Positions 40,661-53,144 of a stretch of DNA of 64,000 nucleotides are shown here, piece after piece; the stretch's first letter is position 1, and each line of letters opens with the position of its first letter. The stretch spans positions 372,001 to 436,000 of the forward strand of contig JAXGGA010000020.1 of NCBI GenBank assembly GCA_038373865.1. The letters are read 5' to 3'. This DNA is from Uloborus plumipes (Eukaryota; Arthropoda; Arachnida; Araneae; Uloboridae). A program made the translations under genes and the position numbers. The notes beneath the pieces are model-generated. The model ran no database searches and was not told the DNA's origin. It saw only the letters and a program-made list of their open reading frames with translations.

Positions 40661-40759
40661 TTCCTCTTTTAATTTCATAATGCTTTCTCACAGTTTGCAG
40701 AAAATATGTAAATTTATGTAAATAATCTAATTTGAATTTAATTTGAATTGTTCAGGAAC

Positions 40760-40890
40760 TTAGTTGGTATATAAAAAGCCTCTCTTGAGCTGAGAGCTGG
40801 CAGTTGGGTTCTTGACAGCAGATCGCCCGTCTGGTAAAAATAAAGCCTCTTTCTGTTACTGCATAGTTCCCATTCAACGTGACAATATTT
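40760..40890 (+). mobile_element. Possible solo LTR fragment
   Basis: A TATA box (GGTATATAAAAAGCC) is followed about 80 bp later by a poly-A signal (AATAAAG) and a U5-like segment ending near CAACGTGACA. That order is how an LTR U3-R-U5 looks. No TG start, second LTR, PBS or pol frame was found, so the call rests on signal order only. Confidence 0.3.
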
Positions 40891-41080
40891 TTGGGAAAAG
40901 GTTATATGATGAATACTTTGATTCTTAAAAAAAACACATCATAGGTTACTTTGATCCGAAAGAAATAAAAATGTATTGCTGTAATTTTACTAAAAAGATT
41001 TACTGCTTTTCATGTTTCAAATTTGACTAGTTTTAGATATTCACTATATTAAGAATTATTGAAACTTCCATTAAGGGTTC

Positions 41081-41412
41081 AGTAAAGAATATCTTTTTCA
41101 TATCCGTTACATTTTGTTTGAGGATTCGAAATGTTATTTTTTGTGTTAGTCATTACGGTCATCAAATGTTAGTCATTATCGGTATAATAGAAATCATAGT
41201 CCAATTTTTATTGATTAAAACATTGAAGTTCTGCCTATTGAATTAACTAAAGAATGTTTTTTGCATATCAGTTACATTTTGCTTGAAGTTTCGAAATGTT
41301 ATTTTTTGTGTTAGTCATTAGCGGTCATCAAATGGGAGTCATTACTGGTAGAATAGATGTCATAGTCCAATTTTTATTGATTAAAACATTGAAATTCTGC
41401 CTATTGAATTAA
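41081..41412. repeat. Tandem duplication, period 165 bp
   Basis: The block with ATTCGAAATGTTATTTTTTG and CATAGTCCAATTTTTATTGA occurs twice, at 41081-41245 and 41246-41412, with roughly 10% differences. Confidence 0.9.
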
Positions 41413-42507
41413 CATTTGACATCGAAATATGAATGGTTATGTAATAATGTCTAAAGGTAAAACATCCAATAAGTTATGAAAAAGAATTTTGACTTAATGC
41501 AACATAAACAAGCAGATGACCTTACAATGCTTTTTGGATTAAAAAAACGAAAACTCTTCGTTAATAATCCATTCCAATTCTGCCTTTTTTGTAAAAAAGT
41601 TCATTAATAGCAATCTTTTGAGAAGGAAACAAAAGTGGCCAGACCATTCTCCTAGCGCGGCAATCGCTCCTCCTTTTTTTAAAAGTGAGAAATAGTTTTG
41701 ATTTATGGCAGACCTTAAGTTCAGTAGCAGATTCTGTTATCAAAAGATTTGTATCTCTATGCTTCAAGGAAGATATATTCATTACTGAGAGGGAAAAAAA
41801 AGTTGCAATCGGTTATTTGAAAGAAAGGAAATGCTCTCAAAAATGAAGTGCAAGAGAACAAAAGAATTTTACCCATTAACTTATATGATACAATAAATGA
41901 ATCTTTCCATCTTTAGACGTAAAGTGAATAAGCGCGCAAGTAATAAAGGTGTTTTCAAATTATATTTATTTTTTTCCTGAAAATTTAAATCTGAAATGTC
42001 AAAGTAAAAAATGATCACACAATCTATTGTGCGGAACATAACGGTTCTTTTAACTGCTATAAAAGGAAAAATACCTTTTGCTCATCTTACAACACTTAAA
42101 TTGTTTTTTAAATCCCAAAATCCTAGGACTTAAGCCGGTACCACAAGATTAATGAAAGCATAAGTAATTTTTAAAATTACTTTTTACATTCAGTATTACT
42201 ATGCAGGTGTTTTCAAAAATATGTTTTCAGTATCTGTTTTCCGATCACGTAAAAGCTTCTACGATTAGCGTGATGTATAACATGTAGCACTTTCCACAAT
42301 ATAGAAATATCATCAATTGTCGGTTTGGTGTTATTAGCAGCATAAAACGCCAGACGCCATTAAATTTTGACTCTGATACTACAGAACACTTATGCGTATT
42401 GCTCTTAATGTTGATTTCTTTGCACTATAAATTTTGTATTTTTTCTGAACAGGGAGAAGGGGAGACTGGTGGGGGGGGGGGGGTCCAGATCTCTTGGATG
42501 ATTTCTG
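41413..42507. other. AT-rich stretch ending in a G run
   Basis: A G run of about 14 lies at 42470-42483 just before the next element. No gene was recognised. Confidence 0.55.
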
Positions 42508-42867
42508 CACTGTAAAAAATGAATGTTGTTTTTGCAGTATAATAAAACTAATTTTATAGTAATAAACTGTAAAAATTATTAACTTCGCAGTACTAACCAG
42601 TAAAATTGCTAATTTTACAGTTAATTAACGTGCATTTTACAGTTTTAAACTGGAACCTCTGCTGGCATTATTATACTACTGTTCTTACAGTATAATACAG
42701 ATAAATTTTACGGCAATAAACTGTAAAATTTCTAACTTTACAGTAAGAAACTGTAAAATTGCTAGTTTTGCAGTTTATTTCTTTGCATTTTACAGATTTA
42801 AATTGAAACCTTGGCTGTCAGTATTATAAGTATTAGATTGTAAAAACAATAGTTAATTTTTGCAGTG
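42508..42867. mobile_element. ACTGTAAAA palindromic-module element, copy C
   Basis: The ends are CACTGTAAAAAATGAATGTT and TTTTTGCAGTG. It has the same internal modules and the same order of the GGAACCTCTGCTGGCATTAT block as copy B. Confidence 0.7.
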
Positions 42868-43031
42868 TGAAAGCATAACAAATTATCTATTTTTTCAGCT
42901 TTGCAGAAAAAAAAATCACAATTCTAATTTAAAAAAATCTATTAAAATCTCATAGTTCACTCTAAAGTTAAACAAAGCACTATAAATTAAAGTTTAAAAA
43001 GGATATTAATGCAAATGCATAAAGGACTTAA

Positions 43032-43139
43032 CCCAAGTAGCACACTTCGTTTTTTAAAGGCTGTAAAGTGGTTATTAACGTTGAAACAACCGCTTAAAAA
43101 CGTCAATAAAACGTTTAAAGGTTATTTGTGCTGCCTGGG
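43032..43139 (+). mobile_element. CCCAAGTAGCACA MITE, copy 4
   Basis: A 108-bp copy beginning CCCAAGTAGCACACTTCG and ending TGTGCTGCCTGGG, in the same orientation as copy 1. Confidence 0.8.
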
Positions 43140-43191
43140 AAGTGTATAGATAATTGATCTCATTTACTAGCTAAAATTTTATTATTATATA

Positions 43192-43921
43192 CAGGGTGTT
43201 CCTTCTCAGCTTGCATGACCTATATTTTTGCAACCGTTCTTCCTAGATGCACACTTCTAATTGCAAAAAAAGCTCAAAATGAAGTGCATATTAAAGATGT
43301 TGAAAATTTGTAGAGGGTAAAAAATCAGTCAAAAACTACGAAACGTAATTTTTGATAGAGAACCCATTTCCCCTAACTTATATTTATGGAATCAATAGCC
43401 TAAAAAAATTCGAACACAAAAAAAAAAGACATTCGTACGACCGTTAGTATCAATTCACCGAGGTATGAATTGCAGCGTTTTGTGGCTTTACAGTCGCTGT
43501 CAACCGTTTTGGAGAAAATATAGTGCTAACTGTAGTGCACCGACTTCAGTAGAATGACAACCGGTCATTTTACTGAAAGGGGAATACGTTCCGAAATCAT
43601 TTTCCGCACGGGACTGAAAACTTTGAACTCGAATATCTCTTCGATTTTTATTTGCAATTTGTTCCCTTTGGGGGTGGGGGGGGGGGTTGGAATTATTTTT
43701 TAACGGAACTTGTTTTTCCTAAACTTAAGTTAGGAGACATGGCGTCCGTATGAAAAGCTACATTTCGTATTTTTTGACTATTTTTTTGCTTTTGTTTCTA
43801 ACTTGCAACGTCCTTAATCTGCCCCGCCCCTTAATTCTGAGCATATTTACAATTAAAAGTTTGCATCTAGGATGAACGGATGCGAAAATAAAGGTCTTGC
43901 AGATTAAAATGGAACAAGCTG
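43192..43921. mobile_element. Degenerate TIR element (mariner-like MITE)
   Basis: The left end CAGGGTGTTCCTTCTCAGC and the inverse of the right end (CAGCTTGTTCCATTTTAATC) are related. Subterminal blocks around CCTAGATGCACACTTCTAAT are mirrored at 43845-43875, giving arms of about 110 bp with perhaps 70% identity. The left flank is TA. No transposase is visible. Confidence 0.55.
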
Positions 43922-44994
43922 TTTGGCGATTCATAAATTTAACATAATTTTCGATAAAATATCTTGTTAAAAGGAATGAAACGACAACAATAACATATGA
44001 TTAAAATATATTTTGATAGTATCACTTAATGATAAAATGGCCTTTTAGCTGCGCAACTTGTAGAAGAAACGTGCGAACTATCAAAACTATTCTTTTCATG
44101 CAAAGCAAAGTAAGGAATAATGTTAGCAAACTTCGTAGGCAATTATGTACTGTAAAGTATAATTTATTTTATTTTGGATTGTATGCACTCATGTATTAAA
44201 AAGATACTTTTCAGTGAATATGATTTGGAATAAATTTGAACAAAGCAATACTTTTAGTTTTCAACATTAAAATAAGTGAAGAATTTTCTCTATAATACTT
44301 TTTTTTTTCTCCGTAAGTTTGAAGGAAGCTAATTTAAATCGTTGATTTGGCAATTGTTGAATAATACAGTTGATTTATTACAAAGTGTTCATCTAGTTGT
44401 TGAAACATAAATACATAGAAAACATTTAAAATCGATGATTATCATGGAAAACAGTTATCCTATTAATTACCAGAAAACAACAGAGAAAATTTAAAGTGGA
44501 AAACATTCATTCTTTACTGTTGACATATGAATTTATACCCTTTTCCGCAGTGAAGACAATTCGTGAAACGGAAATAATTAATGAGGTTCCGCATGCCGAT
44601 AATTTATATGGCTTGTTTATTCCAAATCAGAGCCAATTACGTGTTGCAATTATTTTAGATTATTATACTTTACGCAAAAGCCCAAATTAAAAAGCAATAA
44701 CTTGCAACTACTACTAAATTTGTTATTAAAAAGTTACACTTGTCCGTTTCGATGTCAGAAAGAGATAATTAGTTTATATTTTCTTAATATACTGCTCACA
44801 CTGCTACATGATAGATTTTTGACAATAAGCTATTCATAAAGAAGTTGATAAATAATGCTAAATTATTAATTTTACATGAAATAATAACTCATTTTTAAAA
44901 AAGTAACATTATGAATGGTTGGAAAAACTGGGGCTGGTTGTGACAAGAGTTGATTGCTGCATCGGCATCAGTAGCTAAACACAAAACGTTATAG
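43922..44994. other. AT-rich stretch, no feature seen
   Basis: The 64-codon frame at 44496-44690 is unrecognisable, and nothing else was found. Confidence 0.55.
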
Positions 44995-45326
44995 TAAAGT
45001 TGAAAAACGGCAAAAGCTCATGCCACCAACGGATACCACTTTTGGTGGTGTTGTCTTGTGCCAGCAACTTTGGCAATTTGGGGTGTGCTGCTCCTTTTTT
45101 CCTACTGTACCATAATTTGGTGTAAAGTCAGACATCCACAGAACATACATGCCATATGGACCCGTCTGTAGGATAGACAACCATTCACAGCACAATAACA
45201 CATTCACACAAAAAAAAGGACAAGAATAGGCGAATGAAAGTCCATCCATGCCAGAGCCGGGATTTGAACTCATGACCCCTCAATCCTTGTCATACTTTTT
45301 GGACCACTGGACAAGGTAGCCGGCAC
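44995..45326 (-). mobile_element. tRNA-derived SINE, copy 1
   Basis: On the minus strand the element begins GCCGGCTACCTTGTCCAGTG (A-box region) and carries a B-box GAGTTCAAATCCC. It then has a body containing GGATGGACTTTC, TGTGAATGGTTG and GACGGGTCCATATGGCATGT. The same order of blocks is found at 46489-46699, which identifies a SINE family. The 3' limit is approximate. Confidence 0.7.
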
Positions 45327-46488
45327 CAGTTTTCGTGTATTTCTCAACAATCAAAACTGCGGCAAATACACCTAAGTAAGTTATGTTGTTAGATAATTTC
45401 TGGTATTTACCAGAACAGTGTAAATGACAAAACCCTATGAAATCACACATTAAACATCACATTCACACATGTGGTTAATCAACAAAAAAATATTGCATGC
45501 TTTTTTCTGCTAACTGACCGGCTAGCTATTTCTGTTCATACTTGTAAGCGAAACACAGCATAGGACATCTTCTCCCAACACGTCATCTTCTCCCAATCTA
45601 CCCTATTAAAGAATGGTGTAAAAATCATAGAATAGCGGCACAGGACATCAGGCCACCCTGGGAGAAAGACGCGAATACACTTTTGAATAGACGTTGGCAA
45701 CAGGATTCTAGACAAACGTATTTGTTGTGGCCGGGAGGAAGAGGTGTTTGGTGGATAGCAAAAAGTGAAGATATTTTTTTATTTTTTGTTGTTGTTGTTT
45801 AATGCGTGTTGTTAAATTGCGTGAGTAGTTAAAAAGTTTGAGTTTGAATGAAGTGTGTATTCTTGAAATTGGTTCCATATTAAGTGTGTGGGACCAGCTT
45901 GCAGCTTCATCAAAGATGGTATTTTTCTCAATATCGCCTTGGAGATGGGGAAGGTATCAAATTTACTAATCAAGGTAAAATCACGTTTACTAACGATGTA
46001 AATATTTTTAACGACTGACTTCAGGCTCATTTTACACCTCTCTACTGCTCACAGCTATTGACTGTAGTCTTGGATATTTTCCATATTTACGCTTTGTAGG
46101 GTAGTGAACTTAGAGGACGGCACATTGCTAACAACGTTGCTAATTTCATCATTTTTATTAGCAGTAATCATTACATCCTGTAAAAAACATTAAAATTATT
46201 GTAAAATAAAGTAGTTGTGACTATTTTGGACAGAACCATATCTGTACCTTCGATTATAATGCATTGTTTAGCATAAAAACTGACTTCACTAAACGCAAAA
46301 TTCTGAAACTATTTTGATAAGAATGAGTTAGTACTTTAACTAAAAAAAAATCTTGAAAGTTATTTAACCGCGTTAAGTAACACTATAGAATATGTTGTTG
46401 AAGCAATCACTAAAATTAATAGCTATGTCATGCTATCATAACGTGTTCTATTAATTACTAACAGTTTATTTTATATACTTTATAACTA
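45327..46488. other. AT-rich stretch, no feature seen
   Basis: A CTTCTCCCA string is repeated near 45570-45596, with an inverse TGGGAGAAAG near 45659. A short (GTT)n lies near 45788. No gene was recognised. Confidence 0.5.
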
Positions 46489-46699
46489 AAAGAGAGTGGG
46501 CTATCTTGTCTGGGGGTCAGAGCAGTCTCTCTCTGACGGGGAGGCTCCAGGTTCGAATCCTGGCTTGGATGTACGTTCTCCCTCCTGTCCTTTCTTTGTA
46601 TGGATGTGTTGTTGTGTGTGAACGGTTGCCTGCCGGATAAGCGGGTCTTTATGGCATGTTTGCGTACTGATAAAACACACACACACACAAAACATTTTA
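46489..46699 (+). mobile_element. tRNA-derived SINE, copy 2
   Basis: It begins GTGGGCTATCTTGTCTGGGG. It has a T-arm that pairs perfectly (CCAGG TTCGAAT CCTGG) at about 46549-46565, then the family body with TGTGAACGGTTG and AGCGGGTCTTTATGGCATGT, and ends in a (CA)n tail. Compared with copy 1 the order of blocks is identical. It is transcribed, if at all, by Pol III from the internal A and B boxes. Confidence 0.75.
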
Positions 46700-48092
46700 G
46701 CGAAGTCATTTCAATTTCGAGCAATTCCTTTATATAACCACTTTAATGCTGCCATAATTCATTTCTCTAGTGCTGCCTAAGAAAAAGGAAACACAAACGT
46801 CTGGCTTTTAATGTCACCACGGCGAACTTTTCATGCTTATGGGAATTTATCTTTTTTGAGTATAAAAACATCTATCCGGTTTTGGGTAAGAATATGCAAT
46901 TTCTCTTCAAGAACATTTCCCAGATAAACTGTTGTAACTTTAGACTGCTTATATAACTTTCAATATAAGGAGGGTCGAAATTGGTGTTAGAACTAGTCAA
47001 CATTATTTTAAACTACTGTAAAAAATGCTACATTGACTATACGCCATATTATAATGCTTAATATGTCATGGTATATTAATATATCGTTTTTTTTTTTTGA
47101 TGACGCACTCTACATATCTTACTATAGATGAATGTAGAAGTTTCCTTTGAGCATGCACACTTTTTTAAAGGTAAACGGAAACACCTAATTTGTACCTTTT
47201 TTGGAAAATAATTTTCAAAAGGAAGCATTTCGAATCAATTATACAGTAAAGGCTATCCTTATTCTATCTGATTATTAAAAAAAAATCTTCCAAAAATACT
47301 CATGAGCATATTTTTCTTATCACCTTATAGTGTCCAAAAAGGTATACACCTGTTTTCCCAATTAATCCTTGCAATAACTTTCCATCCTTAATCCGAAGCT
47401 GTATTTCAATAAATGTATTACTTTATTTATTTGTTTTGACAGTTGAATTACGCAATAAGGAGACAAATAAAATAGTATCGTCGACAGATCAATCTTCTTC
47501 CGCAATTAAAATCTTTACCTGGATCATGCTAACAAAAGATATTTCGACAAGCCTGTATATTCCAAATCTCCAGACAACGTTTTATCTGTGTATCTTCTAA
47601 TTGCGAGCTTCTGCTTATTTTTCTCGGATTTTTTAATTACTTAATCACTCTCAATCACTTGAATTTGTGTATACATTGATGGGAGTGAAATACATGTGTC
47701 TAAGTTTCGTCGATGAAGCTTCCTAGTTTATATTAAAAAATGTATACATTTTAAGTAATAAGAAAGTTACCAAGAAATTAAATTAAGACAAATGTTATAG
47801 TGTAAAATTAAGTAGTAGTGACACAAATTAAACAGTAATTTTCCTGCTAAATTATTCATAAAATATTTTGAAAAGTAGGTAAATTACGTAAGTATGTAGA
47901 GAAGTAAGAGTGCAAATCATAAAACGCATGACATTGTATCAAGATACAAACCATTTTTTTGAGCAAGGTGAATCACAGTATTTTTCTTTAAACATACATT
48001 GAAAAAAAAGGGAAAAGAAACAAAGAATGAGTTTCAAGCGATTTTGTTTTAATTCTTAAAATTGTTCTTTAATTTATAACGACAGGGCTCGA
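46700..48092. other. AT-rich stretch, no feature seen
   Basis: Only homopolymer runs are visible. Confidence 0.6.
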
Positions 48093-48190
48093 GACCCATT
48101 AGCTCAGTTAGTTAGAGCGTCGTGCTAAGGACGACGCTCTAACCTTAGTCGCACGAAGGTCGCTGGTTCACCCCCCCCCCCCGTGTGGCC
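48093..48190 (+). pseudogene. tRNA-Ile pseudogene with foldback insertion
   Basis: The 5' half (CCATTAGCTCAGTTAGTTAG, then AGCGTCGTGCTAA) and the 3' half (GAAGGTCGCTGGTTC) match the general pattern of eukaryotic tRNA-Ile(AAU) genes. Between them, in the anticodon arm, the expected few bases are replaced by a longer insert. GTTAGAGCGTCGT at 48111-48123 is exactly inverted at 48131-48143, and GTGCTAAGG is inverted again as CCTTAGTCGCAC just downstream. The T loop is disrupted by a C run of about 12. The gene cannot yield a functional tRNA. Confidence 0.8.
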
Positions 48191-51100
48191 TTAAGTGCTA
48201 GTTAATAAGAGATTTTTTTTAGCATATTTCTTGGAAATATTCCCAGAGTATTATTCGATTTCATCTTGCAGGTTTCTCGAATATTAGGTAATTCCGTCTA
48301 AATAACAGAAGAAAACTTATTTATGCAAGGTGAATTTCAGTATGAATTTTTACATACATTAAAAATGAGCATAGTGGGTGCATCTATTGAAACCGTATTT
48401 GGTACTATTGTTGTCCATTTATTTTTACTTTTAACAGTGCACAGAATATAGTAGCTGTAGTGAAGATTGAGTAAGTAATACTATCAATAATAAAAATCTA
48501 CTGCAAGATTATTCGAAGGACAAGTTAATAGAAGTACTTTTATTGTTAAAAATATATTTTGCTTAATCTATAATCTCCGAAAGTATTACATTTTGAGGAA
48601 TATTTTAAACTAAGTTGAAATGATATATTTATTGAAATGATACTATGAATGCATGTTTCAACCTACACAATGCAATTTTGAAATGTTTTGCGTGTTTTGT
48701 TCAAAGTGCAAGAAAGTTCATCAGAAGGATTTCTCAATTAAACGCATTGCTATTACTGTAGGGAAAGTAAAATCCCTTTTCACTAAATGATCCTTGTTTT
48801 AATATTTCAAAGCAAAATTTTTAGTTGCATAACTTCCTCCGGGATAGTTCACATTTCTCTGAAAATTTAAATGAAAAAGTGGGCTTCAAAGTTTTTTCTT
48901 AACTTAAATCTCCTTAAACACGCAAAATTTAAGAAAAGTTTGTTGCCTTAATTTGTTGCTTCGTACAAAACTGCCTTTTTTCCTTAGCAGCATTCACCCG
49001 AATCCATCGAGGCTCTCTCCAGAAGTTTTGAAATTAAAAAGTAAATCCTTACTTTTGTTGAATTTAGAAAAATAAAATATCCGTAGCCGTAATTATCCAA
49101 GTACAGCTTGAAGTGCGTGGTATCTGGAGGGCTACTCTTTTTAGTAATTCGCATCACGGAATCAAAAACAACCACTCCGAAGCTGACAGCGTAGCCTAAT
49201 ATACAAAATGGAAAACAATCTAGACCCTGTTTGTTATTCATGACCTTCACTCTAAAACTCGCCCCCCCCCCCCAACTCCCCCCTCTCGCTCCTGAATGTG
49301 TGAGTAGGAGAATCATCTCCGTTAAATGGAGTAAATCGTACTGCCAGAAGCAAAATGTTTTCAACTGCTGCTAGAATTGTTGGGGACAGAATGTCATAAA
49401 TGATGCATTTGGCTGTAATATATAAAAGTTCATATGATATGAGTTTTGAGATTTTGACATTTAAAAACACAAGGCTATACTGAAGCTTGGAAGAAGATTT
49501 TTAGAAAGGATTGCGCTGAAATATGCGATTATGTTCGGGGAATATACTTTTTTGGAATAATTGGTTCTAGTTTTTGCAGATTAGATTTACATAACTTTCT
49601 AGCTAGAAAATAGTTACAACCTAAGACACAGAAGCTTTACTTACATCCTAATAGTATTGCTAGTCTTTACTCTGAAGTTGTGGGCCATACTTTTCTGAAT
49701 ATGTCGGTTATCTCATATATATCTTTCATGCCATACATGCAAAGTTTTAACATTTGTATTTAAATGTAAACAGATATTTTTTAATGCAAGAAGTAAAATG
49801 AAAAAAACATAAATAAAAGAAAATAAACTTTTCTGTACGCAAATAATACTCTACAGTGTAACTCATTAATTTTCGTGTTTTTTATATAGAGCTTATTGGG
49901 CCTTATTGGACCAATATTCTTTTTTAAATTATTAATTCCGTGAAAAAACGACGATACATTAAAATTTTTCTTTTTGAGACTGGAAACAACATAAGTTAGG
50001 CTTAGAACAAAACATATTTTTTATGTGTTAGTAAATGAAAGTACACAATGATTGAAACAAAACGTACTGTAAAATAATATCAATCAATTTTGACAACGCA
50101 TATTTAAAACAGCTTTTGCTACGCTGCTCCCAAACGATTAGAATTGTTTGTTGATAACGCTTTATTATTAGTCACGCCTCCCGATGACAATGAAATCTAT
50201 ATCTAGCTCATTTTAGTAATCCTACATTACAAACATTTTCAGATGGCCTTATAGGCCTATGTGGCCATATTTAGCGCACTCGTGTTATTTGCTTTTTTAC
50301 AAGAAAAAAATAAAGAAAAATAAACGAAAGAAAGAAAACCGGTAGATTGAGACTATTACTATAATAAAAAGCATACAACAACATAAATAATTATGTTTTT
50401 GAAATAATTGCTTAAACATATGATAAACACTTTAGGCCATAATTTCGGAACAGATATATGATTAACAAACCTTAATATTAGATACTCATTAGTAGGATTA
50501 TTTAGCTCGGTTTTGATACCTTGTTATGTTTTTCTCCAAAAATACGGTTAAAATTAGGTTCTAGGTTTTTACAATAGGGAAGTTATTCAAACGGTAGTAA
50601 GTATTTAAAGTTCCAGTAAACTATTTATAGAAATCTAAAGTAGTTTCACTTCGTAAACAATAATTTATACATCAAACGCAACATTAATCCGGTAATAGAT
50701 TGCAACATGTTTGCAATTAGCATTAATATCTGGGTATAATTTAAAGTTTTCCATGAGTAATGTCAAATATTTAACGTAAAGAGTGTTCCATCTACATTAG
50801 AGGATATATACTAAACAAATAATTCCGGCAAATAAAGCTTAAACTTGCCATGTGCGCTTCCATATGATGAAATTTAATTGAATGTTTACATGCTATCTGG
50901 GATTGTTAGCTCATTAGAACATAAAACGTAAAACAGGTAAAGATGTACATTGTACATACACGCATTTATTGAAACTGTAGTAATAATAACGTAGTTACTT
51001 ATGAACTTAATATATTAATGAAATAGAAAATATAAGTATGTATCGATGTTTTAAAACAAATGATAATGATAGGGGAAGGTGGTCTAATTTTTTGCATTTA

Positions 51101-51887
51101 ATTTCGAAGAACTGTAATATCTTAAACATAACCACGACCAGTCTGATTTTTTTAATACATGAAACATTAGGCATGAAAAAATTGCTACATGATGTACCTG
51201 AGTGATTTCTTATTATAAAATAAATTTAGAAAATAAAAACTAATACATTATGTTAGGTGAAAAACCTGGAAAAAACCGTTTGGGTTGCTGACTTGTCAGT
51301 AGTCATTAAAAACTATGGAGCGATCAGTTGTAATTTTTCGGACATTTAATTATTAACATGCAAGGCAGCACTGGAATGGTTTTTTAGCGTTAAGAGAGAA
51401 AATAACACCAAGGATACAAGCTTGGGGGGGGGGGGTGATCCCATGATCACCTGCCAATGAAGCGAAGCTTCTGCCATTAAATTATGGAGTCGCAACCGAT
51501 TAACTTAATAGTTGCATTGAATTACTCTACATTCGAGTTTTTTTTTTCGTTTACTCAATTTTTGTGCTAGTTTTTTTCATTAATAAAGCTAAAGGGCAAA
51601 ACAGCAACGAATTCAAGCTATAAGATAGCCAGACTCTAACGTATAAATGTGATTTCCCATTAATGGTGACTTTTACATCACTGAAACAATACTTATTTTC
51701 AACATGTTTGAAAATTGCTCTTTATAAAATTGAAACACGCGTGTACAAAATCAAGGAAATCTTCTAACCAACTACTAGGTACTTAAAAATAAGATTGTAA
51801 AGAAACTTTAATACATTTGTTTATTAAAAAAGAATACTACGAGTTTTGAGTTTACCATGAACAGAAGTGTTGCCATGAACTTGATAT
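48191..51887. other. AT-rich stretch with homopolymer C/G runs, no gene
   Basis: A C run of about 12 at 49262-49273 begins a slightly GC-richer patch. The 126-codon minus-strand frame at 48984-49364 crosses it, and I do not recognise it. A G run lies at 51424-51436. Otherwise the stretch is AT-rich only. Confidence 0.5.
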
Positions 51888-53144
51888 GAGTGATTCCATA
51901 CCAACTCACCAGAAAAAAGAAAAGTTGGTCACACGACCAACTCGGATTTTCTTTTAATTTGGCACACATGTTGATCATATAGAGGCATGGAAAAGTCCAA
52001 ATTGTTAGGTTCCTACTCCACTTATTTTCTGAGATACATGCCCTCAAAGTTTGTCCGCCAAGTCAAAATACTAAAAAAGTGATGTTATTTAATCATTTTT
52101 TATAAAAAATCGTAACTCATGCAAAATAAAAGTGTTAAACATCTATGGAAACTAGTTACTCCAGGCATTCAGAAAAAAAAAATACTAGAATGTTCATAAT
52201 GAAAATTGCTAAGGTACAGGGCTCTTTGAAGTTGTAATCACAAAAACTCGATTTTGCCTATTTTGCTAAAATTGAGGAATTTATTCCAAAAAAAGGAAGA
52301 CATAACCAAAGGTTTACTCACTTTCTGGTAGTGTACAGATGTTTACTATAAATGGTTACACAATGCATAACTTGGATTTCTCACTCCTTCTCGGAAATAT
52401 TTAAGCTTAAAGATAAGCCATAAGGCAAAAACATGCGTTTTTGGCCATCTTGGCAGCCATTTTTCTCATAAAGGGGGAGCAGTAGAAACTTTTATTTTTT
52501 TTTAAACAAGTCACTGATATGTTAGCTATTCACAGGAAAAGAGTTTACTTTTGGTTATTTCTTCCGTTAAGAGATATCCTGCTGATAGAATATTCATGTT
52601 TTTTGTTACGACCATATGATTTTGTTCCCCCTCTCATGGACTTAAAATTAATTAAACCAAAAAATAATGATATATTTATTAATAGCTGTATTATCTACCC
52701 AATATGTCATGAAATTTAATTTATTAAATCATTGCACAATAAATTAGATAATTGATGAAATCAAGAAATAGTATTTCTCTGATGCCTGAGCATTATGCAT
52801 TAATAATTATAAAGCACTAAATACTTTCTTGAGAAATTAATTAACATAAAGGAGCTCTAAATATTTATATTATAAGCAATACTTCTTATTAATAATTATT
52901 AAATATTATTAATAATTAACTATTCCTGTTCTTATTTGCAGAATTTCTATAAAAAATGAATAAATAACATCACTTTTTTAGTGGCGACAAACTTTTAGGG
53001 CATGTATCTCAGAAAATAAGTGGAGTAGGAACCTAACAATTTGGACTTTTTCATGCCTCTATATGATCAACATGTGTGACAAATTAAAAGAAAATCCGAG
53101 TCGGTCGTGCAACCCTCATTCGGTGAGTTGGTATGGAATCACTC
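51888..53144. mobile_element. Non-autonomous element with long TIRs (180-200 bp)
   Basis: The left end GAGTGATTCCATACCAACTC is inverted at 53125-53144, and the two arms (51888-52089 and 52962-53144) stay alignable through blocks such as CATGTTGATCATATAGAGGC and GTTAGGTTCCTACTCCACTT. The right arm lacks about 20 bp. The left arm contains a small palindrome GTTGGTC-ACAC-GACCAAC. No transposase frame is present in the 870-bp interior. The superfamily is not assigned. Confidence 0.8.

Noticed and set aside
46490..46570. Functional tRNA gene
   Set aside because: The T-arm is perfect, but the acceptor and anticodon arms do not pair, and the piece continues into the SINE body shared with 44995-45326.
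48984..49364. 126-codon minus-strand gene
   Set aside because: It runs through a C/G homopolymer, has no recognisable domain and lacks any supporting splice or promoter context.
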